From Alteribacillus sp041949975 (lineage in GTDB: Bacteria > Bacillota > Bacilli > Bacillales > Marinococcaceae): a stretch of 64,000 bases of DNA. The DNA is taken from positions 42,448 to 106,447 of the forward strand of contig NZ_JBHFQG010000011.1 in assembly GCF_041949975.1 (NCBI RefSeq), given 5' to 3'. Position numbers and translations under genes: made by a program. Below are positions 17,152 to 26,327 of the stretch, one piece after another (within the stretch, counting starts at the first letter, position 1; each line of letters starts with the position of its first letter). The notes under the pieces are model-generated. The model did not search any database. It worked only from the letters and a program-made list of their open reading frames with translations, and was not told the origin of the DNA.

Positions 17152-17187
17152 AACCACTGTTCCGACATTTGGAGTAGTGGTTTTTTA
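17152..17187 (+). terminator. Terminator after the Spo0E-like gene
   Basis: AACCACT pairs with AGTGGTT across a 17-nt loop and runs into TTTTTATT. Confidence 0.8.
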
Positions 17188-17263
17188 TTGAAAAACAACA
17201 TCATATTATAGTTTGTTGTGTCATGAAATGGTATAGAATGAAAAAAATGTAAAGGAGGAATAA

Positions 17264-17843
17264 ATGGAGATGTATCATAAGTCATCGATGGAGGGAATAT
17301 GATCTGCTTCTCAACGAATAATGACTGTCGAAGGTATTGGAAATGTTTCAAGAGAGCCGACTACAGCAAACGTACAGATTGGGGTGGTGACAGAAAGCAG
17401 AGAATTGACTAATGCCTAGCAGCCATCGTGATGAACCAGGTTATTGCTTCTTTATAGAAGAAGGGATAAAAGAAGAAAACATTTATGTGGATGGGAAACA
17501 GGAATTTAGAGAATTTCAAGTGTCTCATATGATTAACGTGACGATAGATAACCTGGATGAAACAGGCGGTATTATTGACATTGCAATCCAGAATAAGGCA
17601 AATCGAGTATCTAACGTTCATTTTTCATTAGATAAAAAATCATACTATTACCAGCAGGCTTTTCACCTTTCTTTAGAGGATGCTCTTACTAAAGCGCTAA
17701 CCATTGCTGACACCATGAAGCTGCAACTTGATTCTTCCCCCATTCACATCGAAGAACAGCCTGTTCCGGTTGATTCTTATCATGCGTTTTCTGTAACTGC
17801 ACTACCAATTGAAGCTGGTCAGCTGAGGATCACTGCTCGGTAG
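17264..17843 (+). pseudogene. SIMPL (DUF541) domain protein, frameshifted
   Basis: Two frames together resemble a SIMPL-domain protein. From 17321 the first frame reads MTVEGIGNVSREPTTANVQ and stops at LTNA (TAG at about 17417). The second frame, 17412-17843, reads GIKEENIYVDGKQEFREFQV, then RVSNVHFSLDK and ALTIADTMKLQL, the usual continuation. Part of the helix between them is missing. A TGA also interrupts the region upstream at about 17299. It is therefore non-functional. SIMPL proteins are secreted or periplasmic-side proteins of poorly known role. Confidence 0.8.
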
Positions 17844-17987
17844 AAGTACAATTTCTATTTATTCTTAAGTCTCAAAGTGCGTTGAATTTTAATAAAATAT
17901 TCACATATATAGAAGTAATCGTAAATCCTGTTAAATAGATAAGAGGAGGTAAAGAATATATTCCACTCCCCATAATAATGAACTCTG

Positions 17988-18317
17988 TTAAGTAACACAG
18001 CTACATATTCTATACTTGTCATAACTAAAACGAAAATAACAAGCAGCTGTTTTGTTTATTATTTTTTTTAATTTAAGATAGACGAAAAGGCTGCAGATAA
18101 AGGGGAAGTATCCTAGATTAAAGGGAAGAGCAGAAAAGGAAGGATTGTCATGAAAGAGGGCTACCAGCCAAAAAATATCAAACCCCCAGTCATTTGAAAT
18201 AAAGGCAATAGAGATGCCTAAAGGATACAACAGAATTATTACTTTAGGATATTTTTTATATAAAAAGAAAGAAAAAATCCACGGAATAATCATCCCAGCT
18301 ATTACATTAATAAGCAT
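17988..18317 (-). CDS. Small membrane protein, possibly a truncated CBO0543-like protein
   Basis: Up to 109 aa with three predicted hydrophobic segments: INVIAGMIIPWIFSFFLY, VIILLYPLGISIAFISNDWGF and LGYFPFICSLFVYLK. The layout (short tandem TM segments and an aromatic NDWGF turn) recalls CBO0543-family membrane proteins of sporulators, which are usually longer, so the C-terminus may be lost. GGGAGGGAG precedes the ATG at 18317. No partner genes are nearby. Identity is uncertain. Confidence 0.5.
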   Translation of the reverse strand: MLINVIAGMIIPWIFSFFLYKKYPKVIILLYPLGISIAFISNDWGFDIFWLVALFHDNPSFSALPFNLGYFPFICSLFVYLKLKKIINKTAACYFRFSYDKYRICSCVT

Positions 18318-18708
18318 TTTTTCTCCCTCCCCTTGAATTTTTCTTAGTATGCTCGTTCTCCATTTGGTTTATTGTTTTTAGAAGGATTTCGGAAAGATTT
18401 TCCTAGAAGAAAGAATAGTAAAGTATATCTATGATAAAGGTATATTAAAAAGTGGTACTCTTTTTTTAATCAAACACCAAAAATATCAATATTTCGCCAT
18501 AAAAAGCTAGTACTTAAAAAATTAAAAAGGAGATGTTTTATAATTGATGTCCTTTGTTTATGTATTTTGTGATTGACCTCTCCTTATATAAATGTTTGCG
18601 TTCGATCCATCCGTATATCGCTGTCCATGTGATAAACCATTTTTAAGGAAGAAGGATAGCAGTAAAACGTATGGGGAAAAATAGGGTACGAAAGGGGGAA
18701 GCAGGGCT
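18318..18708. other. AT-rich intergenic region, no gene seen
   Basis: The 391 bases hold no convincing coding frame or RNA structure. The right end must contain the promoter of the potassium channel gene; AAAGGGGGA at 18690 is its RBS. Confidence 0.5.
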
Positions 18709-19749
18709 GTGTTATTTATATTTGAGCTAATGAAAAACGTAGTAAATGCAAGAAAACTTACTATTTTTATTTTTACTATATTCTTTGTTACGTTCAGTTC
18801 TTTATTTATTTCGTATTTAGAACCAGATGTGTTTACTACTCCCTTTCTTGGTTTCTGGTGGGTGATGACTACCATGACAACAACAGGGTATGGTGATCTT
18901 GTTCCTGAGACTGTTACGGGGAAATTATTTGCTATATTTTTATATGTATTCGGTGTAGGCCTGATCGGGGTCGTTATAGGAAAAATAGTAGAGAGCTTTG
19001 GGATATACAGAAAGCTAAAGGAGGAGGGAAAATTGAGTTACAAAGGAAAAGAACATTACGTAATCGTGGGGTGGACGGAAAAAAGTCAAAATACAATTAA
19101 GGAGCTGCAGCTTTCTAAACCTGATGTGAATATTGTTGTCATTGATAGTACCCGTAAGGCTCCTTTTACTCCCTCCACACGGCTGTTTTATATACAGGGA
19201 GATATAACGGAAATAGAAACTTATGAAAAGGCGAACCTCACGTGCGCAAAAGCGGTACTTATTTTTTCTCCTAGCGGGATGATCGATAAAACGGCTGCGG
19301 ATGGAATGATTTTACTAATTACAAGCTCTATAAAAAGTTTCATGAGGCAAAAAAACCAAAATGTATATACACTCGTAGAAATAATGAAAGAAAATCATAT
19401 CGAGAATTTTAAGCATTTAGAAGTGGATGAATTTGTTTTGGCAGGTGAAGCTTTATCAGATTTAATGGCACGATCGGCTATGTTTAAAGGGTCAAGTACT
19501 TTATTTATGAAGCTGTTAAGTCGAAAATATGATGTCAGCTTGTGGAATATACCTAAAAGAGAAAGCTGGGTTACTTATCAGGATGCTTTTGAAGATTTAA
19601 AGAAAAAGGGTGCTCATTTGATTGCTGATAAAGATAATTTTAATATTATTAAGCACTTAGATGAAAACTTGCCCATGGATACGAATCTGTATATCATTTG
19701 TGAGGAACAAGTTTACAATAAAGTGATGGATTCAATGAATGAAGGGTAG
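18709..19749 (+). CDS. TrkA-N potassium channel protein (YugO-like)
   Basis: Ligand-gated K+ channel subunit, 346 aa. Two transmembrane helices (residues 15-40 and 72-98) flank a pore loop with the selectivity filter TTTGYGDL (positions about 60-67). An RCK/TrkA-N domain follows: HYVIVGWTEKSQNTIKEL (Rossmann-like), VVIDSTRKAP, FIQGDITE-like YIQGDITEIETYEKA. The C-terminal part (250-346) is the second RCK-like lobe. The architecture matches B. subtilis YugO, which is implicated in biofilm electrical signalling (family knowledge). The start is GTG 18709 behind AAAGGGGGA. Confidence 0.9.
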   Translation: MLFIFELMKNVVNARKLTIFIFTIFFVTFSSLFISYLEPDVFTTPFLGFWWVMTTMTTTGYGDLVPETVTGKLFAIFLYVFGVGLIGVVIGKIVESFGIYRKLKEEGKLSYKGKEHYVIVGWTEKSQNTIKELQLSKPDVNIVVIDSTRKAPFTPSTRLFYIQGDITEIETYEKANLTCAKAVLIFSPSGMIDKTAADGMILLITSSIKSFMRQKNQNVYTLVEIMKENHIENFKHLEVDEFVLAGEALSDLMARSAMFKGSSTLFMKLLSRKYDVSLWNIPKRESWVTYQDAFEDLKKKGAHLIADKDNFNIIKHLDENLPMDTNLYIICEEQVYNKVMDSMNEG

Positions 19750-19773
19750 TTCTTGAGCAAACTTGTCAAGAAC
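19749..19773 (+). terminator. Hairpin at the end of the potassium channel gene
   Basis: GTTCTTGA and TCAAGAAC form a perfect 8-bp stem with a 9-nt loop, beginning in the stop codon. No T-tract follows, perhaps because the IS21 remnant now abuts it. Confidence 0.55.
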
Positions 19774-19856
19774 CTTTACGGGAGCCTCCCACCTAAACCT
19801 ATTGTGACTATTGCACATAGTATATAAAGGAAAATGAGTGGAAAAGAAATCACTAT

Positions 19857-21087
19857 ATGAGTAAGCAGCAAATGAAAATAATAGATATGCATGAAAAGGT
19901 AATGGATGCTGGTTATTCTATAAGTTATACAACGGTACGAAATTTTGTTAATAAGGAGACGAAGGAAGTGTTTATCAGAAGAAATTGCGAGCCTGGGCAT
20001 GAGGTTGAATTTGATTGGGGGGAAGTAAAACTAGAGATAAATGGCAAAATAAGAAGTTATTCACTCGCGGTATTTACGTTAGCGCATAGTAATTATCGAT
20101 ACGCAAGAATATATCCATCCGAATCGCAAGTGTGTGTTAGATGTCCATACGAAATTTATAGAGCATGTTGGTTTTATACCTTCGGTGTTCACATATGACA
20201 ATATGCGAACAATCGTTAAATCATTCATTGGAACAGAAAGAGCAATAACGGATAGCATGATGAACTTATCAACCTATTATGAATTTAGAATTCGACTGTG
20301 TGAGCCTAGGAAAGGTAATCAAAAAGGGCATGTGGAACGGAGTGTTGAGTTTATTCGAAGGAAAGCTTTTTCATCGCCATACTCCTTTTCTAGCTTAAAA
20401 GAAGACCACCTTTCTAGATCATTAAAGAGGCTAAATGAGCGAAATCATCACGAGCATAAAGTAAAGCATACGGACTTGATGAAAAATGAAAAAGCAATAT
20501 CTAAACTAGCAGTCATAACTCCATTTGATGTAGCAGAGTTGGTTGAATGTCGTGTGGATAAGTATAGTACGGTGGTTATTAAGCAAAACCATTACTCTGT
20601 CCCAGAAGGACACGTAGGAAAGTATATGAAAGCAAAGGTAGGTGCCGAGAACATTAAATTATTCATGGAAGGAGAACTGGTCGCAGAGCATCCGCGTAAT
20701 TGGGGCCTACACCAATAGGAAATGAATATTTACCATTATTTAAAAACATTCCAAAAGAAAAAAGGTGCCGTAGCTCAAAGTGAATGTTTGAAGCAGGCAC
20801 CAACAAAAATTAAAAAATTATACAACGATTATTATATAGGAAAAGAGAAAGAATTCATAGAGTTACTCCTCTATATTAAAGAAAATCATACCTTCGATCG
20901 TGTAATGAGAGCAGTTGAAGAATTGAATACCATTCGGTTGGGATATGTCACGACAGAAAGAATCTTGTTCATATGTGAACAATCCACTACTCCTAAAGAA
21001 GGAAACATACTTAACCGGGATGAAACAATGCATCAATCTGAAAGCAACATGAAAGCATATGCGAATATGTTTAATCGAATGGGATAA
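19857..21087 (+). pseudogene. IS21 transposase IstA, frameshifted and 5'-truncated
   Basis: DDE integrase of IS21 in three pieces. Frame 1 (19857-20198) has the EFDWGEVKLEINGK start of the catalytic core, including the first Asp. A frameshift near 20130 moves to the second frame (20134-20718), with FTYDNMRTIVK and the KGHVERSVEFIRRKAF segment (catalytic Glu). An in-frame TAG at 20716-20718 splits off the third part (20722-21087). About 100 N-terminal residues that bind the IS ends are missing. It cannot be active. Confidence 0.88.
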
Positions 21088-21100
21088 GGAGTAACTAAAT

Positions 21101-21868
21101 ATGGATAAAAAACAACAACTTATTGAAATATGTAAAGAATTGCGTTTACCAAGTATTCGAACAATGGTTCAGGAGGAAGCAGATTTCAAAGATCCCAACC
21201 AGGCGTATGAAGTGTTATTACAAGTGCTTTTACAGGAAAAAAGTGATCGATTCGTACGTGCAAAACAAAATAGAATTCGTGCAGCTAATTTCCCACAGAA
21301 AAAGCTGTTGGAGGAATTAGTAGAAGATGCTTTTCCAGATCAAGCAAAGCAAAAATTACCATACTTAAAGTCATTAGATTTTATAAAAGAAGGCCAAAAT
21401 GTCATTTTAACTGGCTCACCCGGGACCGGAAAAACTCATACTGCCATAGGTCTAGGTATGGAAGCGTGTTTAGCTGGCTATAGGGTATTCTTTGCGACAG
21501 TACCATCATTAATTAATTAACTGAAGGAACATCGATCTGAAAGAACCCTTCGATCGTTTGAATTAAAATTCGAGAAATATGATTTAGTGATTATCGATGA
21601 ATTAGGCTATATATCATTTGATAAAGAAGGTGCGGAATTATTATTTTTCCATCTATCCTTACGTGCTGGAAGAAAGTCAACCATTATTACAAGCAACCTG
21701 TCATTTTTAAAATGGCAGGAGATCTTTCACGATCCAGTCTTGACGGCAGCATTAACAGATCGTCTAACACATAAATCGCATGTGTTAAACATGAATGGCC
21801 CTTCCTTTAGAATGAAAGAAACAGAAGAATGGATAAAAACGAGTACCAAACAGGTGGCTCAAAATTAA
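21101..21868 (+). pseudogene. IS21 helper ATPase IstB with one internal stop
   Basis: AAA+ target-selection protein of IS21. Walker A is LTGSPGTGKTHTAIGLG (about residue 105-121) and Walker B is LVIIDELGYISFD. Both halves are in the same frame, interrupted only by a TAA at 21518-21520 after ATVPSLIN. The rest, through KATSFRMKETEEW-like FRMKETEEWIK, is intact. A single substitution would restore the gene, so inactivation looks recent compared with istA. Confidence 0.88.
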
Positions 21869-21895
21869 ATTGCGAAATGGCTCAATTTTCACTTG

Positions 21896-22807
21896 CGATA
21901 TACAGCCGTTTCTTCAAGAGATGTCAGCCCTGTATGGCATGGTTGTTATCGGTTATCTGGCAAGAAAGAAGGCTGTCTTAAACAGCCATGCGGACCACAC
22001 CATTACACTATTAGTTTTATTTATCACACTGCTGTCGTTAATATTATTTTCTATGGATATATCTTTTTCTAAAGCCATGGCAGTGGACATGGTTATATTG
22101 TTTTGTTTATCTGTATATATTTTGTTTCTTGCTTGTGTAATCGGCAGACTGATGAGAGATCGTTCTGCCTTATCTACTGGACAGGATAATGTTTTAGAAG
22201 GACTCATTATATTTGGGAACCAGGGTTTCCTTGGCTATGCTGTCGCTTATTTATTATTCAATGAAATCGAGATTGTGTACGCAACCATCTTTAATATTGC
22301 TTAATTTGGACGTATGGTATTTATCTGTTTGTCCAGTCCAAGAAAACGATTGAATGGAAGAAGGTGTTTATTAATCCAGGTATCATAACTGTTATAACAG
22401 GGCTCATGATATTTTTCACGCCATTAAGCTGGCCTCAGCCTGTGTCAAGTTTATTAGAAAGTATAGGTAAAATGACTGTGCCTTTATCGATGATTCTTCT
22501 TGGAAGTTTACTTAAAAATGTCACTGGTAAAGGAATTTTGTTTTATATGAAAAATAGACTCATTTGGCAAGGGACTGCCCTAAAGCTCATTATTATTCCA
22601 TTATTACTTGTACCTGTTATGTGGTTTTTCCTATATCTTACCCTCTAATGAGTGTGTAGCTGTGCTTATTACCGGCATGCCATTTCTTTATATGCGAAAA
22701 AATATGGAGGAGACGTACAGTTTGCTTCTACAGTTGTTTTTTTTACTACAACTGCTGCGTTAGGCACGCTCCCCCTATTATACGTTTTGAAATTCATTTA
22801 TTCTTGA
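21896..22807 (+). pseudogene. Auxin efflux carrier (AEC/YfdV-type) family transporter, broken
   Basis: Remnant of an approximately 300-aa membrane transporter. Pieces in order are FLQEMSALYGMVVIGYLARKK (first TM), the 22100-22290 segment with GLIIFGNQGFLGYAVAYLLF, 22364-22648 with MTVPLSMILLGSLLK, and a last piece near 22695-22807 (YGGDVQFASTVVFFTTTAA). Frames change around 22300 and 22650. The start codon and first residues are replaced by the IS21 end, so the insertion probably killed the gene and frameshifts followed. Confidence 0.82.
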
Positions 22808-22885
22808 ATAGACACTATCATCCCCAATCATGTAAAGTACGAAAAGACAATATATTAATACAAGGCTTGCGATAGGGTGAAAAAG

Positions 22886-24082
22886 ATGACAAAAGAAATA
22901 ACACTAAAATTGAAAAATAAATTTTTAAACAAATATAAAAAGGGATATCCGCTATTATGGAAAGAAGCAATTTCAAATGTTGAGGTGTTAAAAGAAGAAG
23001 GAACCCTTTTGAGGCTGACAGACGAATACGATCGTTTCCTGGGTAAAGGGTATTATGGCAGGCAAAATAAAGGGTATGGCTGGATACTTACTCAAAATGA
23101 AAACGAATCAATAGATCAAAAATTTTTTGATAATAAAATAAGCACAGCTTTTAATAAGCGCCGCTCTTTTTTTCAGGATGATGAAACTACCGCTTTTCGT
23201 TTATTTAATGGAGAAGGTGACGGAATCGGCGGATTAACAATTGATAATTATGACGGCTATTACGTGATTACGTGGTACAGCCTAGGTATTTTCACGTTTA
23301 AGGATTTCATCCTCCGCTCTTTGCAGAAAGTGAGCACTTTTAGAGGAATTTATCAGAAAAAAAGGTTTAATACAGCTGGAAAGTACGTTGAAGACGACGA
23401 CTTTGTTACTGGGGAAAGAGGAGAATTTCCAATAACAGTGAAGGAAAACGGAGTTAATGTAGCTGTTCATTTAAATGAAGGTCCTATGACCGGTATTTTT
23501 TTAGATCAAAGAAATGTAAGACAAGCGATTCGGGACCAGTATGCAAAAGGAAGAAGAGTTCTTAACACCTTTTCTTATACAGGTGCTTTTTCCGTCTTTG
23601 CTGCTCTTGGGGGGGCCGAAAATACAACCAGTGTAGATTTAGCGAATCGTAGTCTTCCAAAAACGAGAGAACAATTCAGCGTAAACAATATAGATTATGA
23701 AGCTCATAAAATAAAAGTAATGGACGTATTTAAATATTTTAACTATGCTTATAAAAAAGGATTAACCTTTGACATGGTAATTTTAGATCCTCCAAGCTTT
23801 GCTCGTTCGAAAAAACGCACATTCAGTGCAGCCAAGGATTATAAAGACCTCGTAAAAAAAGCCGTCCAGCTAACGGAAGATGACGGTATTATAGTAGCTT
23901 CGACAAATCACAGCGGCTTTGGCATGGACAAATTTAAATCGTTTATTAAGCAGGCTTTTAAGGAGGCAGGAAAGAAGTATAAATTGTTAGAAGAACACGA
24001 TTTACCAAAAGATTTTCCATCAATCGAAGAATACCCAGAGGGCAACTATCTTAAAGTAGTGTTTATTAAAAAATTCAGTTAG
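22886..24082 (+). CDS. RlmI-type 23S rRNA (cytosine-C5) methyltransferase family protein
   Basis: Class-I SAM-dependent methyltransferase with an N-terminal PUA-like domain (about residues 1-80). The RlmI family motifs are EGPMTGIFLDQRNVR, VLNTFSYTGAFSVFAALGGA (SAM site) and MVILDPPSFARSKK (catalytic-region DPPSF). Length 398 aa. E. coli RlmI makes m5C1962; the exact target here is inferred from family. AGGGTG lies 7 bases before ATG 22886; an in-frame GTG at 22877 overlaps that RBS. Confidence 0.9.
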   Translation: MTKEITLKLKNKFLNKYKKGYPLLWKEAISNVEVLKEEGTLLRLTDEYDRFLGKGYYGRQNKGYGWILTQNENESIDQKFFDNKISTAFNKRRSFFQDDETTAFRLFNGEGDGIGGLTIDNYDGYYVITWYSLGIFTFKDFILRSLQKVSTFRGIYQKKRFNTAGKYVEDDDFVTGERGEFPITVKENGVNVAVHLNEGPMTGIFLDQRNVRQAIRDQYAKGRRVLNTFSYTGAFSVFAALGGAENTTSVDLANRSLPKTREQFSVNNIDYEAHKIKVMDVFKYFNYAYKKGLTFDMVILDPPSFARSKKRTFSAAKDYKDLVKKAVQLTEDDGIIVASTNHSGFGMDKFKSFIKQAFKEAGKKYKLLEEHDLPKDFPSIEEYPEGNYLKVVFIKKFS

Positions 24083-24094
24083 ATGTAAGGAGAG

Positions 24095-24445
24095 ATGAAA
24101 GTGGCAGCACTTCACGAATTGACCACCATAGAGGATTGGCAACATACTTTAGAACAATCAAATGAGCAGGCAGTCCTCGTTATGAAACATAGTACTACCT
24201 GTCCGAAAAGCGCTGATGCTTGGGAAGAATTTCAAGCTGCTGTAAAAGAAGCAGATGAAAAGAAAGCAGCATTCGTATTTGTTAAAGTCATTGAATCTCG
24301 TCCTATCTCCCAGCAAATTGCTGAAGACATAGGAGTGAAACACGAATCTCCTCAAGCTTTACTTATTAAAAACAAAAAGGTGTCTTGGGACACATCACAT
24401 ATGAATATTACTAAACAAGCCATTCAGGATGCTGTCCGCGCTTAA
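24095..24445 (+). CDS. ytxJ: Bacillithiol-system redox protein YtxJ
   Basis: Thioredoxin-fold protein of 116 aa in the YtxJ (monothiol bacilliredoxin-like) family, thought to act with bacillithiol in thiol homeostasis. The single active-site Cys is in KHSTTCPKSADAWEEF (about residue 37). The cis-Pro region is HESPQALLIKNKK. It follows the methyltransferase by 12 bp and may be co-transcribed. It converges with, and overlaps by 4 bp, the Rieske oxidoreductase gene on the other strand. Confidence 0.9.
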   Translation: MKVAALHELTTIEDWQHTLEQSNEQAVLVMKHSTTCPKSADAWEEFQAAVKEADEKKAAFVFVKVIESRPISQQIAEDIGVKHESPQALLIKNKKVSWDTSHMNITKQAIQDAVRA

Positions 24446-26004
24446 TACCCAGAATCTTCTTCGGTGACATTTTCGAGCATAGTGTGGTCCTCTTTCTGTA
24501 ATGGTTTTTCGGCAGGACCTTCTATGACTTCTCCCGTATAAGAAAATCGTGAACCATGGCACGGGCAGTCCCATGTTCTATCTCCATGGTTCCATTCCAC
24601 TTCACAGCCAACATGGGTACAGGTCGTGTCTACAATGTGAAACTGGCCTTCTTTATCTTTATAAGCCCCTTTTCGTTTTCCATCTATGGTCACTACGGAT
24701 CCTTCATCTACATCCAATTCTTCTGCCTTTTTATGAGGCAAATCGATCTTACCTTTTACTAAGTGTTTAGCCACGTCCGCATTTTCTATAAAAAACTTTT
24801 TTAAGCTTGGGTCTGCGTAAAAACGTGAAGGTGAATATAAGGATTTATAAGGATTTTCTTTTTTCAAAACAATATCGGTTAATAAATGTGCAGCCGCAGT
24901 TCCATTTGTCATACCCCATTTTCGGTAACCAGTAGCAATTAAAACACGGGGCTTAGTGGAAGTAATTTCTCCAATATACGGTATTTTATCGAGGGTGGTT
25001 AAATCTTGAGCAGACCAACGGTAAAGAATGTCTTCCACTTGGAACACTTTTTTTCCAAAAGTTTCTAAAGCTTCGTAATGTTCTAGTGTATCTTTACCTT
25101 GACCGGTCTTATGACTCTCTCCTCCAATAAGTACAATATCTTCTCCATTTAAAGATGCGGACCGTAGAGAACGTGTTGGCTGATCAACGCTTAAATACAT
25201 TCCACCAGGATATGACTCTTTTGTTTTGACACCTAAAATGTAAGATCGATCAGCGTACATTCTCGTTGAGTATAATCCAGTTCCTTCATAAAATGGAAAG
25301 TGAGAACAGGCCAATACATGGTGTCCTGTGACACGGTACCCGTTTCTCGTCAACACTGCTGCTTGTTGGCTGTCTGCTTCCACATTTACAGCAGTAGTAT
25401 GCTCAAATATTAGACTGCCTGCATCTGTAATAACTTTCAATAGGTGAGCTAAATACTTTAATGGATGAAATTGAGCCTGATTAGTCATAGAAAGGGCATT
25501 ATGTACGCTAATATTAAAAGGAATGCTATCCTTCAGGCTGCCCTCAATAGAAAGCTTTTGATAGGCTTTCCATTCCTGTTCCAGCTTCATTGCATATTGG
25601 TCTGTGCTTGCATACAAATAGGCATCTTGTTTTTTAAAATCACAATCTATTTGCTGCTCTTTCACCGTTTTTTCAATGAATTGGAGCGCATCCGTATTTG
25701 CTTCATAGTACATTCTCGCTTTACTTTGGCCCATATGCTGAATGATTTCATCGTAAATTAATCCATGCTGTGCGGTAATTTTGGCTGTCGTATGACCAGT
25801 AGTACCGTTAAGTAAATGGTCAGCTTCAATTAAAGCAACTTTTACGCCTTCCTTTACTAATAAATAAGCAGCCGTGATACCGGTAATTCCCCCTCCTACA
25901 ATAACGACGTTTACTTTTATATCCTCATGCAATTGATTAAACTTTGGCAGCTCCGCTGTTTCTCTCCAATAAGGTTCAGGAGATTGTGGTAAATGACCAG
26001 CCAT
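24442..26004 (-). CDS. FAD-dependent oxidoreductase with C-terminal Rieske domain (YhfW-like)
   Basis: Residues 1-400 form a DAO-type FAD enzyme, with the dinucleotide motif VNVVIVGGGITGITAAYLLVKEG near residue 33 (18 of these residues are the GxGxxG region). The tail (about 425-520) is a Rieske [2Fe-2S] domain with CTHVGC and CPCHGSRF, which supply the two Cys and two His ligands. Length 520 aa. ATG 26004 is chosen because GGAGGGG lies 7 bases upstream; an upstream frame extension to 26043 has no RBS. B. subtilis YhfW has this architecture; substrate unknown. Confidence 0.9.
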   Translation of the reverse strand: MAGHLPQSPEPYWRETAELPKFNQLHEDIKVNVVIVGGGITGITAAYLLVKEGVKVALIEADHLLNGTTGHTTAKITAQHGLIYDEIIQHMGQSKARMYYEANTDALQFIEKTVKEQQIDCDFKKQDAYLYASTDQYAMKLEQEWKAYQKLSIEGSLKDSIPFNISVHNALSMTNQAQFHPLKYLAHLLKVITDAGSLIFEHTTAVNVEADSQQAAVLTRNGYRVTGHHVLACSHFPFYEGTGLYSTRMYADRSYILGVKTKESYPGGMYLSVDQPTRSLRSASLNGEDIVLIGGESHKTGQGKDTLEHYEALETFGKKVFQVEDILYRWSAQDLTTLDKIPYIGEITSTKPRVLIATGYRKWGMTNGTAAAHLLTDIVLKKENPYKSLYSPSRFYADPSLKKFFIENADVAKHLVKGKIDLPHKKAEELDVDEGSVVTIDGKRKGAYKDKEGQFHIVDTTCTHVGCEVEWNHGDRTWDCPCHGSRFSYTGEVIEGPAEKPLQKEDHTMLENVTEEDSGY

Positions 26005-26327
26005 ACATATACCCCTCCATACTGTAAACTTGGTAGATACCACAAGTGTTTACAATTCTGAAACAATATATGCTTCTCCATTCGAAAAGGTTTTCTATTA
26101 CAGGGCATTAATATAAACATTATGTGTTCTATTCCCATGTTTAAAGAAGTCATTTAATAATTTACTCGCTGTGTTCATAATAGTGTATAAGAACATATTC
26201 TTAAGAAATTACGAAGGATGTTAATTTCCGGTATAATGAACAGCAGAAGAAAAAGATTTAGTCCCGAAAATTTTCCATTATTGGACATCCTTATGCTTCT
26301 TTTAATAATAAGGAAGGGATAGGTAAG

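Larger units (their letters stand above)
19790..21895 (+). mobile_element. Degenerate IS21-family element
   Basis: A 2.1-kb block carries istA and istB remnants in the IS21 order. The right edge has the sequence TGGCTCAATTTTCACTTGCGA (21872-21895 area) with a partial copy just upstream, as seen in IS21-family ends. The left end appears truncated, since the N-terminal helix-turn-helix of IstA is missing. It lies against the 5' end of a broken auxin-efflux-type carrier gene. Confidence 0.85.
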
